From NCBI GenBank assembly GCA_913062595.1, contig CAJXWT010000002.1:1-64000 (forward strand): DNA of 64,000 bases. The letters run 5' to 3'. The position numbers and the translations under genes were made by a program. This stretch comes from an uncultured Fidelibacterota bacterium (GTDB taxonomy: Bacteria; Fidelibacterota; Marinisomatia; Marinisomatales; TCS55). This document shows, in pieces, positions 19,414-28,352 of this stretch. The notes beneath the pieces were generated by a model that did no database searches, was not told the origin of the DNA, and worked only from the letters and a program-made list of their open reading frames with translations. Each line of letters opens with the position of its first letter. Position 1 is the first letter of the stretch.

Positions 19414-20716
19414 GAACTAAATCAGGATTTTGCATTATACTTTTTGATTCTAATTCCAAGACTTTATCACATATACTGTGGATAAATTGTTCATCATGCG
19501 AAATAATAATACAATGTTTTTTGTTTAATATTTTATTGATAAAGCCAGCTAAAGTTTGTTTTTGCCGCCAACCTAGACCAAATGTAGGTTCATCAAGGAT
19601 GATTAGATCATAATTACTAGACCCTAATAGAATTATCATCGATAAGCGTAAAGCAGTCCATTGTACGTCAATGGCCGGCTGATTCTCAATTAACCGCCAA
19701 TTAATTTGATACTCATTCATCATATTCAATGTTTGGTTAACCATCAATGGGTTTAATTTCCCAAAATGCTGCAAATCAAGTAGGAATTCGCCAAGTGTAA
19801 AAGTCCCCAGCATCTTTTCTGGAAATTGATTTAAATATCCTATCGTGGGTGATCTTCCATTGATATTTAACTGAAATTCGCCCGAATAATCAGGAAGTAT
19901 ACCACTGATGATTCCGGCAATTGTGGTTTTACCTGAACCATTAGCACCAATGATTCCGAAACAGCGTGTTTCTAAACTTTCAATACTTAAATCATTAAAG
20001 ATTATTCTTTTATGATCATAAAAATATGTTAAATGATCGGCTATCAGATTTAGCTTGCCGGCAGGATGATTGGTGTGCTGATATTTTGGTATTGAGATGT
20101 TTTGGTCTATTTCAGTGAATGAATTCAGTGTTAGCTCCCATGCCGTATCGCCAAATTTTAAATCTGAAATATCCGATGTGAACCATAAAATAATACTACC
20201 TGTTTCTTTAATATATTTACCTAAACGCTGCACCTGGGTTTTCTTTGCCTTACTGTTTAAAAATGACAGCCCATCATCTATTACAATTAAGTCAGGCTTT
20301 ACGCTCAAGGCAGTCGCTAGGTTTAGTAATTCCTTCTCACCACCACTTAGAGTAACCGGGTGCCTTGTTCCATCATCAATGAAATTCAACTCATCTTTTA
20401 TTCCATCAACTAAAGATGTAATCTTATTGGGATCAGAAAATATACATTCAGCCGAAAAAGCTATTTCTCCATCAAGGGTCGAACTTACAATTTGATTTTC
20501 TGGATTTTGAAAAAGTGGAATCGTATGCGTTGGTTTTTCATGAATTTTCAAATCAAAGTTGCCTGCTGCTGTATCCATGCCACATAATTTTCGGAAAAAT
20601 CTTGATTTTCCTACGCCACTCTCACCAATAATCAAATGTAACCCTGATGAAAAACTGGCTTCATAGTCCTGTGAGAATTTTGGAAACTGAATATGAAACT
20701 TTAAATTATTAGTCAC
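19400..20716 (-). CDS. Two-domain ABC ATPase, ECF-like, with one degenerate ATP site
   Basis: 438 aa with two ATPase domains in tandem. Domain 1 (about 1-215) has Walker A GESGVGKS (31-38), an ECF-style Q-loop FQNPENQ, and signature LSGGE (123-127), but its Walker B reads LIVIDD, with Asp148 where the catalytic Glu belongs, and its H-loop His is missing (WFTSD). Domain 2 (about 220-438) has Walker A GANGSGKT (257-264), Walker B LIILDEP and H-loop SHDEQ, but no LSGGQ (QWTALRLSM). No ECF membrane or substrate-binding subunit gene is nearby, so the transported solute is unknown. It overlaps both neighbours. Confidence 0.85.
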   Translation of the reverse strand: MTNNLKFHIQFPKFSQDYEASFSSGLHLIIGESGVGKSRFFRKLCGMDTAAGNFDLKIHEKPTHTIPLFQNPENQIVSSTLDGEIAFSAECIFSDPNKITSLVDGIKDELNFIDDGTRHPVTLSGGEKELLNLATALSVKPDLIVIDDGLSFLNSKAKKTQVQRLGKYIKETGSIILWFTSDISDLKFGDTAWELTLNSFTEIDQNISIPKYQHTNHPAGKLNLIADHLTYFYDHKRIIFNDLSIESLETRCFGIIGANGSGKTTIAGIISGILPDYSGEFQLNINGRSPTIGYLNQFPEKMLGTFTLGEFLLDLQHFGKLNPLMVNQTLNMMNEYQINWRLIENQPAIDVQWTALRLSMIILLGSSNYDLIILDEPTFGLGWRQKQTLAGFINKILNKKHCIIISHDEQFIHSICDKVLELESKSIMQNPDLVREQR

Positions 20717-21992
20717 GAATAATCCCTCTAACTACGCGAGTTGCGGCGCCGACATTCCTGTGAATCACATCTGTTGCTGCAAAGCTAGCCGGTATTATTT
20801 TTGAGTCATCACTCAACAAAATATTAATTTTATCAAATAATTCTTCGCCATTCTCAATAGACCAGCCACCGCCGGATTTTATCAACTCTTCTGCTTCGTG
20901 AAAATTTTTATATTTTGGACCAAACAATATTGGCAGTCGTGCTATTGCTGGTTCCATAACATTATGAATTCCAGTGGAGAAACCACCTCCAACATATGCT
21001 ATAATCCCGTCCCAATATAGGTGCGATAATACACCAACAACATCCACTACAATTACCTTAGGGTCATCCTTATCATAAGGTGTTTGTTTGCTAAATATAC
21101 TAACCTTAAACCCCAATTCCTCAAATCGCTGTACTGAAGCATCAATTACAGAAGGAATTGGTTCATGGGGCACCCAAAGTATAGATAAGCTTTCATAGTC
21201 ATTCAACAGCCGCAATACACTTTCATAAATAATTCTTTCGTCTTCATCATGTATACTGGCAAATATAATTCTCTTTTTTCGACTCAATACTGATTTGGTA
21301 TGTTCCGTTGTAAATTTATCCGCTGTGCTCTTTACGTGATCATATCTGGGATTCCCAAACACTCGCACGGTCGTATTACTTGAATTTTCAAGCATCAATT
21401 GTAAATGATTGTGATCAGTTTTAGTAATGGTATAGATTGAGTGGAAATTCTTATAAACATGATGATAAAAGTTTCGTACCACTGGCAGTAGTTTTGCTGT
21501 CCCTTTCTTAAACCTTGCTGCAAACAATACTGTAGGAATTCCGAGTTCTTTTGCTGCCCAAATAAGATTAGGCCAAATATCATAAGCGGCAAAAATTAGT
21601 TTTTCAGGTCTAACTAAACGCAATGCTGATTTAACAGTCCAGTAAAAATCAAGGGGCAGGTAGATTTTGCAATCTATAGATTCATCATTTACGTGTTGGT
21701 AACCCGATGGTGAAAAAAAGCTGACAATCAGTTTCGCATGGGGTTCAACCTCTTTTAATCCTAGCAGAACCGGTTTTGTCTGTAGGAACTCACCGTGGGA
21801 TGATGCATGAAACCAGTAAATTATTTCATCTCCATTCAGCTCATTTAGGTAATTTTTTAATACCTTTCTAGTTTGAAAACGTCCGAATAAACCATCCCTT
21901 AATTTTTTGTTAAAACATAAACCAATTGCTCCAATAACGACCACTATTGGTATCAATATAATTTTATATACAAAAAACCAGAAATATTTCAT
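20709..21992 (-). CDS. waaA: 3-deoxy-D-manno-octulosonic acid (Kdo) transferase
   Basis: WaaA (KdtA) joins Kdo sugars to lipid A on the inner face of the cytoplasmic membrane. The protein starts with a membrane anchor (MKYFWFFVYKIILIPIVVVI) then a GT-B fold: WFHASSHGEFLQTKPVL in the first half, and a nucleotide-sugar half with YVGGGFSTGIHNVMEPA and FGPKYKNFHEAEELI, the family's strongest motifs. The start at 21992 overlaps the upstream stop as TGATG and gives 427 aa; a longer frame to 22052 would intrude into that gene. It shows that the cell makes LPS. Confidence 0.93.
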   Translation of the reverse strand: MKYFWFFVYKIILIPIVVVIGAIGLCFNKKLRDGLFGRFQTRKVLKNYLNELNGDEIIYWFHASSHGEFLQTKPVLLGLKEVEPHAKLIVSFFSPSGYQHVNDESIDCKIYLPLDFYWTVKSALRLVRPEKLIFAAYDIWPNLIWAAKELGIPTVLFAARFKKGTAKLLPVVRNFYHHVYKNFHSIYTITKTDHNHLQLMLENSSNTTVRVFGNPRYDHVKSTADKFTTEHTKSVLSRKKRIIFASIHDEDERIIYESVLRLLNDYESLSILWVPHEPIPSVIDASVQRFEELGFKVSIFSKQTPYDKDDPKVIVVDVVGVLSHLYWDGIIAYVGGGFSTGIHNVMEPAIARLPILFGPKYKNFHEAEELIKSGGGWSIENGEELFDKINILLSDDSKIIPASFAATDVIHRNVGAATRVVRGIIRD

Positions 21993-23014
21993 CAGGCCAG
22001 CACCTTTTGAACGGCACGCCTGACATCCGAAGTGGATATTTCTGTCATACAATATTGCTGTGAACGATAGCAGGGACGCTTTCCGTTTTGACTACAAGGT
22101 CTGCACCAAAGATCTTTTTCAATGGCTACCGATGTTTCCAGCATTATACCGCCTCCCATCTGAAGATTTGTTGGCCCCATGATCATTGTAACTGGTACGC
22201 CAAGTGCTTCGGAAGCATGGACCATACCTGTATCACCGCCGATTGTCATTTCTCCTAAGGAAATAATAGCTAGGGATTTCCTTAAATCTAATTTCCCATG
22301 CAGATCAAGAACCTGTTTGCTCTTATCATTAGCTATTGCACTGCAAATTCCGTCATTCATGCCGCCAATCATTACAATACTTAATCCTAGCTTATTTACT
22401 ATCAAATTAACTAACTCATTATAACGGTCAACAAGCCAAGTCTTCTCCGGCCAGTTAGCACCAGGTACTAATGTTATGTAGGATCCCGTCAAGCCTTCTT
22501 TCTCTAAAAACAATTTTATTTCACTCTGCTCGTTCTTTTGGATAACCAGCTTAGTTTTCGGGACTAGATAATCATTATCCAATAATTCTTCTAAACATTG
22601 GTGGTAGAGCCATCTTTGGGAAAATTCATCAGGAAAATGATTTTTCTTGAGTTCAATAAGTTTAAATCGTTTCCAACGCGGCTTTTTATATATAACCTTC
22701 TTAGCAGTTTTGAATTGGCGGCAAATAATCTGAGATCTAATAACGTTGTGTAAATCGATAATCAAATCATAATCCTTAGCTGCTAACATTTTGCCGATTT
22801 CTTTAAGTTCTTGATATTTCATTCCACGCGGTATATGTACTATTCGATTGATATCAGGATGATCTAACAGCAGTTCTGAATAATCATCTAATGTAATTAT
22901 ATCAATCCGTGTTTGTGGATAACGATCACGCAATGACTTTAATGGTGAGGTTAGTTGTACGATATCACCTATGGAACTAAATCTTAGGACCAGAATGGCC
23001 CTCGGGTCTTTCAT
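21992..23014 (-). CDS. Glycosyltransferase family 9 (ADP-heptose:LPS heptosyltransferase type)
   Basis: The 340-aa protein opens with ILVLRFSSIGDIVQLTSPLK, the GT9 signature, and holds the C-terminal ADP-heptose site VPGANWPEKTW, then GGDTGMVHASEALGVP. GT9 enzymes add heptoses to the inner core of LPS. Directly upstream of waaA with a one-base overlap, which supports an LPS-core role. Whether it is WaaC- or WaaF-like cannot be fixed from sequence by eye. A Cys cluster near the end (CRPCSQNGKRPCYRSQQYC) is common in some GT9 proteins. Confidence 0.9.
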   Translation of the reverse strand: MKDPRAILVLRFSSIGDIVQLTSPLKSLRDRYPQTRIDIITLDDYSELLLDHPDINRIVHIPRGMKYQELKEIGKMLAAKDYDLIIDLHNVIRSQIICRQFKTAKKVIYKKPRWKRFKLIELKKNHFPDEFSQRWLYHQCLEELLDNDYLVPKTKLVIQKNEQSEIKLFLEKEGLTGSYITLVPGANWPEKTWLVDRYNELVNLIVNKLGLSIVMIGGMNDGICSAIANDKSKQVLDLHGKLDLRKSLAIISLGEMTIGGDTGMVHASEALGVPVTMIMGPTNLQMGGGIMLETSVAIEKDLWCRPCSQNGKRPCYRSQQYCMTEISTSDVRRAVQKVLA

Positions 23015-23015
23015 G

Positions 23016-24005
23016 TTAAGAATTTCGGTGGGAATTGAAAATTACAAGATCCGCTAAGGATTGTTTGTAAGGAGAGTCTGGATATTCACCTAGAATATCT
23101 ATGGCTTGACTGCTGAATTCATCAATTTTTTGATTAGCATATTCAAAACCGCCTGACGCATTAACCAGTTCAGTCAATTCATTAATATCTTTTTTTGATT
23201 TTCTTTTAAGATTTAAAATCTTTTTAACTTGTCTTGATTCAGATTTGGTTAGCGTAGAATACGAATGAATAAGTGGCAGAGTAATCATATTTTTTTTTAC
23301 GTCAGCGCCGAAATTCTTACCTGTTTTTGATTCAACACCAAGCATATCAAATAAATCATCTTTAATTTGGAAGGCCATACCCAGTTTTTCACCGAAAATG
23401 CGCATTCTATTGCGATCTTTATCCGTTTTTGTCGACGTAATAGCTCCAAGTTCACAAGAAGTCGAAATGAGACTGGCAGTCTTTTTATAGATCATATCAT
23501 AATACACTTTTTCTGTCATTGATCTGGTAAGACTTTTTTCAATTTGCAGGATCTCACCGGAACTTAATTTTTCGGCTGTTTCAGATATGAGCGCCAGTGC
23601 TTCAAAATCTTTGATACCAACTAGATTTATGAGTGCTTTACTAAAAATAAAATCACCCATTAGAACAGCAACCTTGTTTTTCCATACCCTATTGATTGAT
23701 GGAAAACCACGACGAGTTGTCGCCTCATCAATAACATCATCATGAACCAATGTTGCAATATGAAGTAATTCAATCATTGCAGCAGCCCGGTAGCTATTGA
23801 GGCCCGGCTTACCGCAAGTCCGAGCCGCAAGAATCGTTAGTATTGGTCTAATATGCTTACCTTTGTGCCGTAATATATATTTTCCTATTGTATTCACAAG
23901 ACGCACCTCAGATTTGAGAGCATCGCGAAATTCCGTCTCAAACAGTTTTATATCTTCGAATATAGGGGCAGTGATTTCTTTCAGCGTTTTTAAATCATTA
24001 ACCAT
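23016..24005 (-). CDS. Long-chain polyprenyl diphosphate synthase
   Basis: The 329-aa all-helical enzyme condenses isopentenyl diphosphate units onto an allylic primer, giving the side chain of quinones. The first Asp-rich motif is HDDVIDEATTRRG with the following Arg pair, and the second is KDDLFDMLG; the GKHIRPIL basic site is near residue 50. Small residues ahead of the first motif (LLHIATLVHDD) point to a long-chain (octaprenyl-like) product. It lies one base in front of the heptosyltransferase gene and after tatC. Confidence 0.92.
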   Translation of the reverse strand: MVNDLKTLKEITAPIFEDIKLFETEFRDALKSEVRLVNTIGKYILRHKGKHIRPILTILAARTCGKPGLNSYRAAAMIELLHIATLVHDDVIDEATTRRGFPSINRVWKNKVAVLMGDFIFSKALINLVGIKDFEALALISETAEKLSSGEILQIEKSLTRSMTEKVYYDMIYKKTASLISTSCELGAITSTKTDKDRNRMRIFGEKLGMAFQIKDDLFDMLGVESKTGKNFGADVKKNMITLPLIHSYSTLTKSESRQVKKILNLKRKSKKDINELTELVNASGGFEYANQKIDEFSSQAIDILGEYPDSPYKQSLADLVIFNSHRNS

Positions 24006-24030
24006 ATTAAATATTACGCCTATTGGTACG

Positions 24031-24756
24031 CTATTTACTACGGTTTACCATCCAGGAAACACCAATGCTAATTTCATACAGAAAAGCCAGTGGAATTGAT
24101 ATAAAAACAAGACTGATTGGGTCTGGAGGTGTTATAAAGGCTGATAATACAAGTATAACTACGATGGCGTGGCGGCGGTAATGACGCATAAATGCAGGTG
24201 TTAGCAACCCTATTGCACTTAGTATGAATACCACTATTGGTAGTTCAAATATTACCCCGCTACCAAGCAATAACATTGCGATAAAACTGAAATAATAATT
24301 AATAGAAAAATTATTTTTTACCTCCATCATTCCCATTGAGGTGAAAAATTCCAGAGAATATGGTATTAAAACATAATAAGCGAATACTATCCCTGCTAGA
24401 AATGCCATATAACTGAAAAAGACAAGCGGAACCATCACCTTTTTCTCGTCCTTGTACAGACCTGGGCCGATAAATTTTGCTATTTGATACGTCAACACCG
24501 GTATTGCCACAACGATACCGCCAAGCAAAGCCACGCCCCACTTGATCATGAACATACCCTGTACCTTTAACACTTGCAAGTCAGGCGGGTTAGATAAATT
24601 ACGAATAGGTGCAATCAGGGATTGCAATATATCATCAATAAAAAGAAAACAAAATGAACCGCCAAATAAAATAGCAATTATGCTTTTAATCAACCGCCAG
24701 CGCAATTCCTCTAAATGTTCAAGGAATGACATCTGACTGGTAACGTTATCACTCAT
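24031..24756 (-). CDS. tatC: Twin-arginine translocase subunit TatC
   Basis: TatC is the signal-peptide receptor of the Tat system, which exports folded proteins. The 241-aa protein has six predicted helices and the family's SFLEHLEELRWRLIKSI N-terminus (Glu in HLEELR contacts the twin arginines), and a later FELPIVVFILSAIGLLTP. tatA/tatB are not in the window. Start overlaps meaB's stop by four bases (ATGA). Confidence 0.95.
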   Translation of the reverse strand: MSDNVTSQMSFLEHLEELRWRLIKSIIAILFGGSFCFLFIDDILQSLIAPIRNLSNPPDLQVLKVQGMFMIKWGVALLGGIVVAIPVLTYQIAKFIGPGLYKDEKKVMVPLVFFSYMAFLAGIVFAYYVLIPYSLEFFTSMGMMEVKNNFSINYYFSFIAMLLLGSGVIFELPIVVFILSAIGLLTPAFMRHYRRHAIVVILVLSAFITPPDPISLVFISIPLAFLYEISIGVSWMVNRSK

Positions 24757-25694
24757 GACTTAAAACTTTTTAATATATCATTTGCGATACTATAGGGTGA
24801 TTCCGTGATCGTATCTAGCGATATTGTTGCATCCTCTAATTTTCTAATCCTATCTTCCGTCCAAAATTCACTCAACAGCTGTTCCTTTACCAACTTTTTT
24901 ACTCGATTTCGATATCGTTCTTTCTTTTTCTGTTCCAGTAGACCGCAACGATCAAGTTTGCCAAGCTGATCAAAAACACCATCGAATAATTTATCCATTC
25001 CCCTTCCGTCGCTGGCAACTGTAGTGAAAACAGGTGCATCAGGTTTGCTGTCATTACCCATAGCATTGATCATGGAACTTAATGTGTCTGCTAGTCGATC
25101 TGCTCCTTCACGATCAGATTTATTGATAACAAAAAGATCCGCTATCTCGATTAATCCAGCTTTCATCAGTTGTACCTCATCACCCGATTCTGGGACTAGG
25201 ACCAGAATCGTTAGATCTGCAGCTTTTGCTACATCATATTCACCTTGACCAACACCAACTGTTTCAAAAATTATAACATCTTTCCCGCTTGCTGCTAATA
25301 TATCACCAGCTTCCTGAGCTTTGCGCGCTAATCCCCCAAGCTCCCCGTGTGTACCCATGCTTCGGATAAAGACACTTTTGTCATTATTATAATGATTCAT
25401 TCTTACCCGATCACCAAGTAATGCGCCACCGCTGAATGGACTTGTTGGGTCAATAGCGATTACTCCAATAGTTTGTTTCTTATTAAGAAAACGTTTTATA
25501 AACTCATTTGTAATTGTGCTCTTGCCAGCTCCTGGAGGACCTGTGACGCCCAATCGAATTGCAGCTTGTGCTTGGTCGTATAATTCTATAAACCCTTGAT
25601 CCTGTACATGATCATCATTTTCAATACGGGTAATGACACGAGAAAGAATGCGATGATCATTGGCCTTTATTCCCTGGATCGTAACTTTTTCCAT
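24753..25694 (-). CDS. meaB: MeaB-type GTPase (methylmalonyl-CoA mutase chaperone)
   Basis: MeaB is a G3E-family P-loop GTPase that guards and loads the B12 cofactor of methylmalonyl-CoA mutase. The 313-aa protein has Walker A GPPGAGKST, the switch region DPTSPFSGGALLGDRVRM, ETVGVGQGE and the base-recognition NKSD motif. It suggests a methylmalonyl-CoA (propionate) pathway elsewhere in the genome; no mutase gene lies here. Length normal, coupled to tatC. Confidence 0.93.
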   Translation of the reverse strand: MEKVTIQGIKANDHRILSRVITRIENDDHVQDQGFIELYDQAQAAIRLGVTGPPGAGKSTITNEFIKRFLNKKQTIGVIAIDPTSPFSGGALLGDRVRMNHYNNDKSVFIRSMGTHGELGGLARKAQEAGDILAASGKDVIIFETVGVGQGEYDVAKAADLTILVLVPESGDEVQLMKAGLIEIADLFVINKSDREGADRLADTLSSMINAMGNDSKPDAPVFTTVASDGRGMDKLFDGVFDQLGKLDRCGLLEQKKKERYRNRVKKLVKEQLLSEFWTEDRIRKLEDATISLDTITESPYSIANDILKSFKS

Positions 25695-25725
25695 TAGATT
25701 TTAAAGCCTTTTAATAAGGCAGGAT

Positions 25726-26406
25726 TTATGAAAAAGTTTTGGTAAACTGATTGAAATTATAGATTGTTAGCTTGCGACCTTCACGAGTCACCAGACCTTT
25801 TTCCTCCAGCAATTTGAAGGTACGGGATACTGTTTCTCTTGAGGTTCCAGCCATATTTGCAATGTCTTGTTGATATGGTAGATTTTTAATTTTTACACTT
25901 CCTTGTTTAATAGTACCAAGCTCCTCCGCTAACCGGATTAAGGTAATACCGATGCGTTGTTCTACATCACTTAAGGATAAACTCTCTATTTGCTGATCGC
26001 TCTTCCGGATTCTCTGAGTTAGTTCCTCTAACAAGCTAATTGAAATTTTTGGGTATTGCTGAAGTATATCTAGAAAATCATTTCTAGCTAAAGTCAACAC
26101 TTCCGATGCTTCTAACGCAACAACATTCGCAGATCTGCCGGCGCCATCTAATAAAGACATTTCACCAAAAAAATCAGATTCCCCTAACATGGCAAGGATT
26201 ACCTCCCGCCCAGCATCACTAAGTCTGGTAATTTTTACGCTCCCTTCAGCAATGACAAAGAACGTCTGGCCTAAATCATCTTCCAGCAATATCATCTGGC
26301 CTTTCGTATAGGCCCGCCGTATCATTCTTTCAGCAATTTTATTCAAATCTGATGGTGACAATTCTGAAAAAATTGGCACAGATTGCAACAAGGATAATTT
26401 ATCCAT
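25726..26406 (-). CDS. Crp/Fnr family transcription regulator
   Basis: The 226-aa protein has a cyclic-nucleotide-binding beta roll (about 15-125; GESDFFGEMSLLDGAGRSANV contains the phosphate-binding cassette shape with Glu and Arg as in cAMP binders), a dimer helix and a C-terminal winged helix (GTSRETVSRTFKLLEEKGLV, recognition helix). No N-terminal Fnr cysteines are present, so it is not an oxygen-sensing Fnr. It faces rpsT across a 155-base gap and is followed 31 bases later by meaB. Confidence 0.9.
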   Translation of the reverse strand: MDKLSLLQSVPIFSELSPSDLNKIAERMIRRAYTKGQMILLEDDLGQTFFVIAEGSVKITRLSDAGREVILAMLGESDFFGEMSLLDGAGRSANVVALEASEVLTLARNDFLDILQQYPKISISLLEELTQRIRKSDQQIESLSLSDVEQRIGITLIRLAEELGTIKQGSVKIKNLPYQQDIANMAGTSRETVSRTFKLLEEKGLVTREGRKLTIYNFNQFTKTFS

Positions 26407-26561
26407 ATAATAAAATACGTTTTCTTAAGATTAATTCAAAATTGTCCATGAACTAAACTTGATCGGCTATAATAAAAAATAATTACTACTAATCCTTATT
26501 GATTCCTTTCCTGATTAGGAATAAATTCTCGGCCTTGTTTTCAACCAATAAATAATTACAT
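26407..26561. promoter_or_regulatory. Divergent intergenic region between the Crp/Fnr gene and rpsT
   Basis: The only divergent gap in the first 41 kb. It is AT-rich and must hold promoters for both sides. A TATAAT hexamer lies at 26468-26473 on the plus strand, but no good -35 is at the right distance. An inverted repeat ATTCCT/AGGAAT (26502-26507 and 26517-26522) lies in the rpsT leader and could be an operator or a leader hairpin. None of this is certain. Confidence 0.35.
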
Positions 26562-26819
26562 ATGGATAGACACCCTCAACAATTAAAGCGAGAAAGACAG
26601 GACAAAAAACGTCGTGCAAGTAATATCGCTCAAATGTCTAAATTGAAGACAGCCATAAAAAAGGCTACTTCAGCTACTGATCATGAAAAAGCTGAAGTTG
26701 ATTATCGTGCAGCTGTAAAGAAAATTGATAAAGCCGCCAGCAAAGGTTTAATAAAAAAGAATACTGCGGCACGTCGCAAATCACTCATTACCCGCCACCT
26801 TAATTCATTGACGAAATAG
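26562..26819 (+). CDS. rpsT: 30S ribosomal protein S20
   Basis: The 85-aa basic protein binds the 5' domain of 16S rRNA. It has the family pattern: many Lys/Arg, RRASNIAQMSKLKTAIKKA early, and the ending KGLIKKNTAARRKSLITRHLN. It stands alone on the plus strand, as rpsT often does. No clear terminator is seen in the 62 bases before the convergent guaB. Confidence 0.95.
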   Translation: MDRHPQQLKRERQDKKRRASNIAQMSKLKTAIKKATSATDHEKAEVDYRAAVKKIDKAASKGLIKKNTAARRKSLITRHLNSLTK

Positions 26820-26881
26820 ACACCGCTTCCTCTTAATATATAATTTGTACTATTTAAAGAACGGTTTATTGCAAAAGGTTT

Positions 26882-28351
26882 TCACTCATCAGAAATCTGA
26901 TAGTTTGGCGCTTCCTTAATGATCTTAACTTCATGCGGATGGCCTTCCTTTACACCCGCACTAGTGATTTGAATAAATTTACTTTTCTTGTGAAAGTCTG
27001 GAATGGTCTCAACACCACAATATCCCATTGATGCCCTTAAACCACCAATAAGTTGATGAATTGAGTTACGTACTGAGCCACGGTATGGCACCATGCCTTC
27101 AATACCTTCGGGTACCAACTTTGTAGCTTCAGCACCTTCTTGGAAATATCGGTCGCCACTTCCTTCTTTCATCGCCCCAAGAGAACCCATTCCACGATAA
27201 GATTTATATTGCCTGCCTTCAAATAAAATAGTTTCCCCTGGGCTTTCATCCATACCTGCAAGGAGGTTACCAAGCATTATGGCACTGGCTCCCGCAGCCA
27301 ATGATTTAGCAATATCACCGCTGTAGCGAATGCCACCATCGGCAATTATTGGTATACCATCCTTGTTTGCTTCTTCTGCACAATCCAATATGCTGGATAA
27401 TTGGGGCACACCTACACCAGCAACTACACGAGTAGTGCAACTAGCTCCGGAACCAATCCCCACTTTTGGACAATCAACTCCAGCATCAATCAAAGATCTT
27501 GTACCTTCCCTCGTCGCGATATTCCCTGCAATCAAAGCCATTGAACCTATATTAGATTTCAATTTTTCAATTAATTTTAATACACCTGCTGAATGCCCGT
27601 GAGCAGTATCGATAACCAATACATCAAGGCCGGAATTTTTCAAGGCCTGCGCCCGTTCAGTTGCTTCATCATTCACACCTATAGCTGCTGCAACCCGTAA
27701 GCGTCCATTATTGTCTTTACAAGCATGTGGAAATTGCTTTTTTTTCTGTATATCCTTCACAGTAATTAATCCGGCCAATGATCCATCTTCATCAACAACT
27801 AATAATTTTTCGATACGGTGTCTTTGTAATATGTCCTTCGCTTTTTCCAATGTGGTACCGACTGGTACGGTAACAAGGTTATCCGTTGTCATACGATCCT
27901 TGACAGTAAGATCTAAGTCAGTTTCAAAGCGGATATCCCTATTAGTTATAATCCCAATCAACTTTCCTTCTTCGACAACAGGTAATCCACTAATATGATA
28001 ATGACCCATCATTTCTTTTGCTTCTCGAATGGTTTTTTCCGGTGTCAGGATTAGCGGATTCATTATCATACCGCTTTCTGATCTTTTAACTTTGTCCACT
28101 ATACCTACTTGATCTGATACAGAAAGATTTTTATGAATGACGCCCATACCTCCCTCTCTTGCCAGGGCTATGGCCATTTCACTTTCGGTCACAGTATCCA
28201 TTGCAGCGCTTAGCAACGGAATATTCATCGAGATATCCTTGGTAAGGTTGGTCGATAGAATTACATCCTGGGGTAGAATATTGGATGCCTGAGGTACAAG
28301 TAATACATCATCAAAGGTATATTTATATGCAAATGGTATTTTATTGGGCAT
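26882..28351 (-). CDS. guaB: Inosine-5'-monophosphate dehydrogenase
   Basis: GuaB oxidises IMP to XMP with NAD+, the committing step to GMP. The 489-aa protein has the TFDDVLLVPQ opening, two CBS domains inserted at about 95-210, the catalytic loop GSGASCTTRVVAGVG (nucleophilic Cys), then IADGGIRYSGDIAKSLAAGA and the flap YRGMGSLGAM. I chose ATG 28351, just past the hutH stop; a GTG at 28381 would add ten residues inside hutH. Confidence 0.96.
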   Translation of the reverse strand: MPNKIPFAYKYTFDDVLLVPQASNILPQDVILSTNLTKDISMNIPLLSAAMDTVTESEMAIALAREGGMGVIHKNLSVSDQVGIVDKVKRSESGMIMNPLILTPEKTIREAKEMMGHYHISGLPVVEEGKLIGIITNRDIRFETDLDLTVKDRMTTDNLVTVPVGTTLEKAKDILQRHRIEKLLVVDEDGSLAGLITVKDIQKKKQFPHACKDNNGRLRVAAAIGVNDEATERAQALKNSGLDVLVIDTAHGHSAGVLKLIEKLKSNIGSMALIAGNIATREGTRSLIDAGVDCPKVGIGSGASCTTRVVAGVGVPQLSSILDCAEEANKDGIPIIADGGIRYSGDIAKSLAAGASAIMLGNLLAGMDESPGETILFEGRQYKSYRGMGSLGAMKEGSGDRYFQEGAEATKLVPEGIEGMVPYRGSVRNSIHQLIGGLRASMGYCGVETIPDFHKKSKFIQITSAGVKEGHPHEVKIIKEAPNYQISDE

Positions 28352-28352
28352 A

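Noticed and set aside
26502-26522. An Fnr or Crp box in front of the Crp/Fnr gene
   Set aside because: The inverted repeat ATTCCT/AGGAAT does not match TTGAT-N4-ATCAA or TGTGA-N6-TCACA.
26820-26881. Terminator between rpsT and guaB
   Set aside because: No stable stem followed by a T-tract could be found on either strand.
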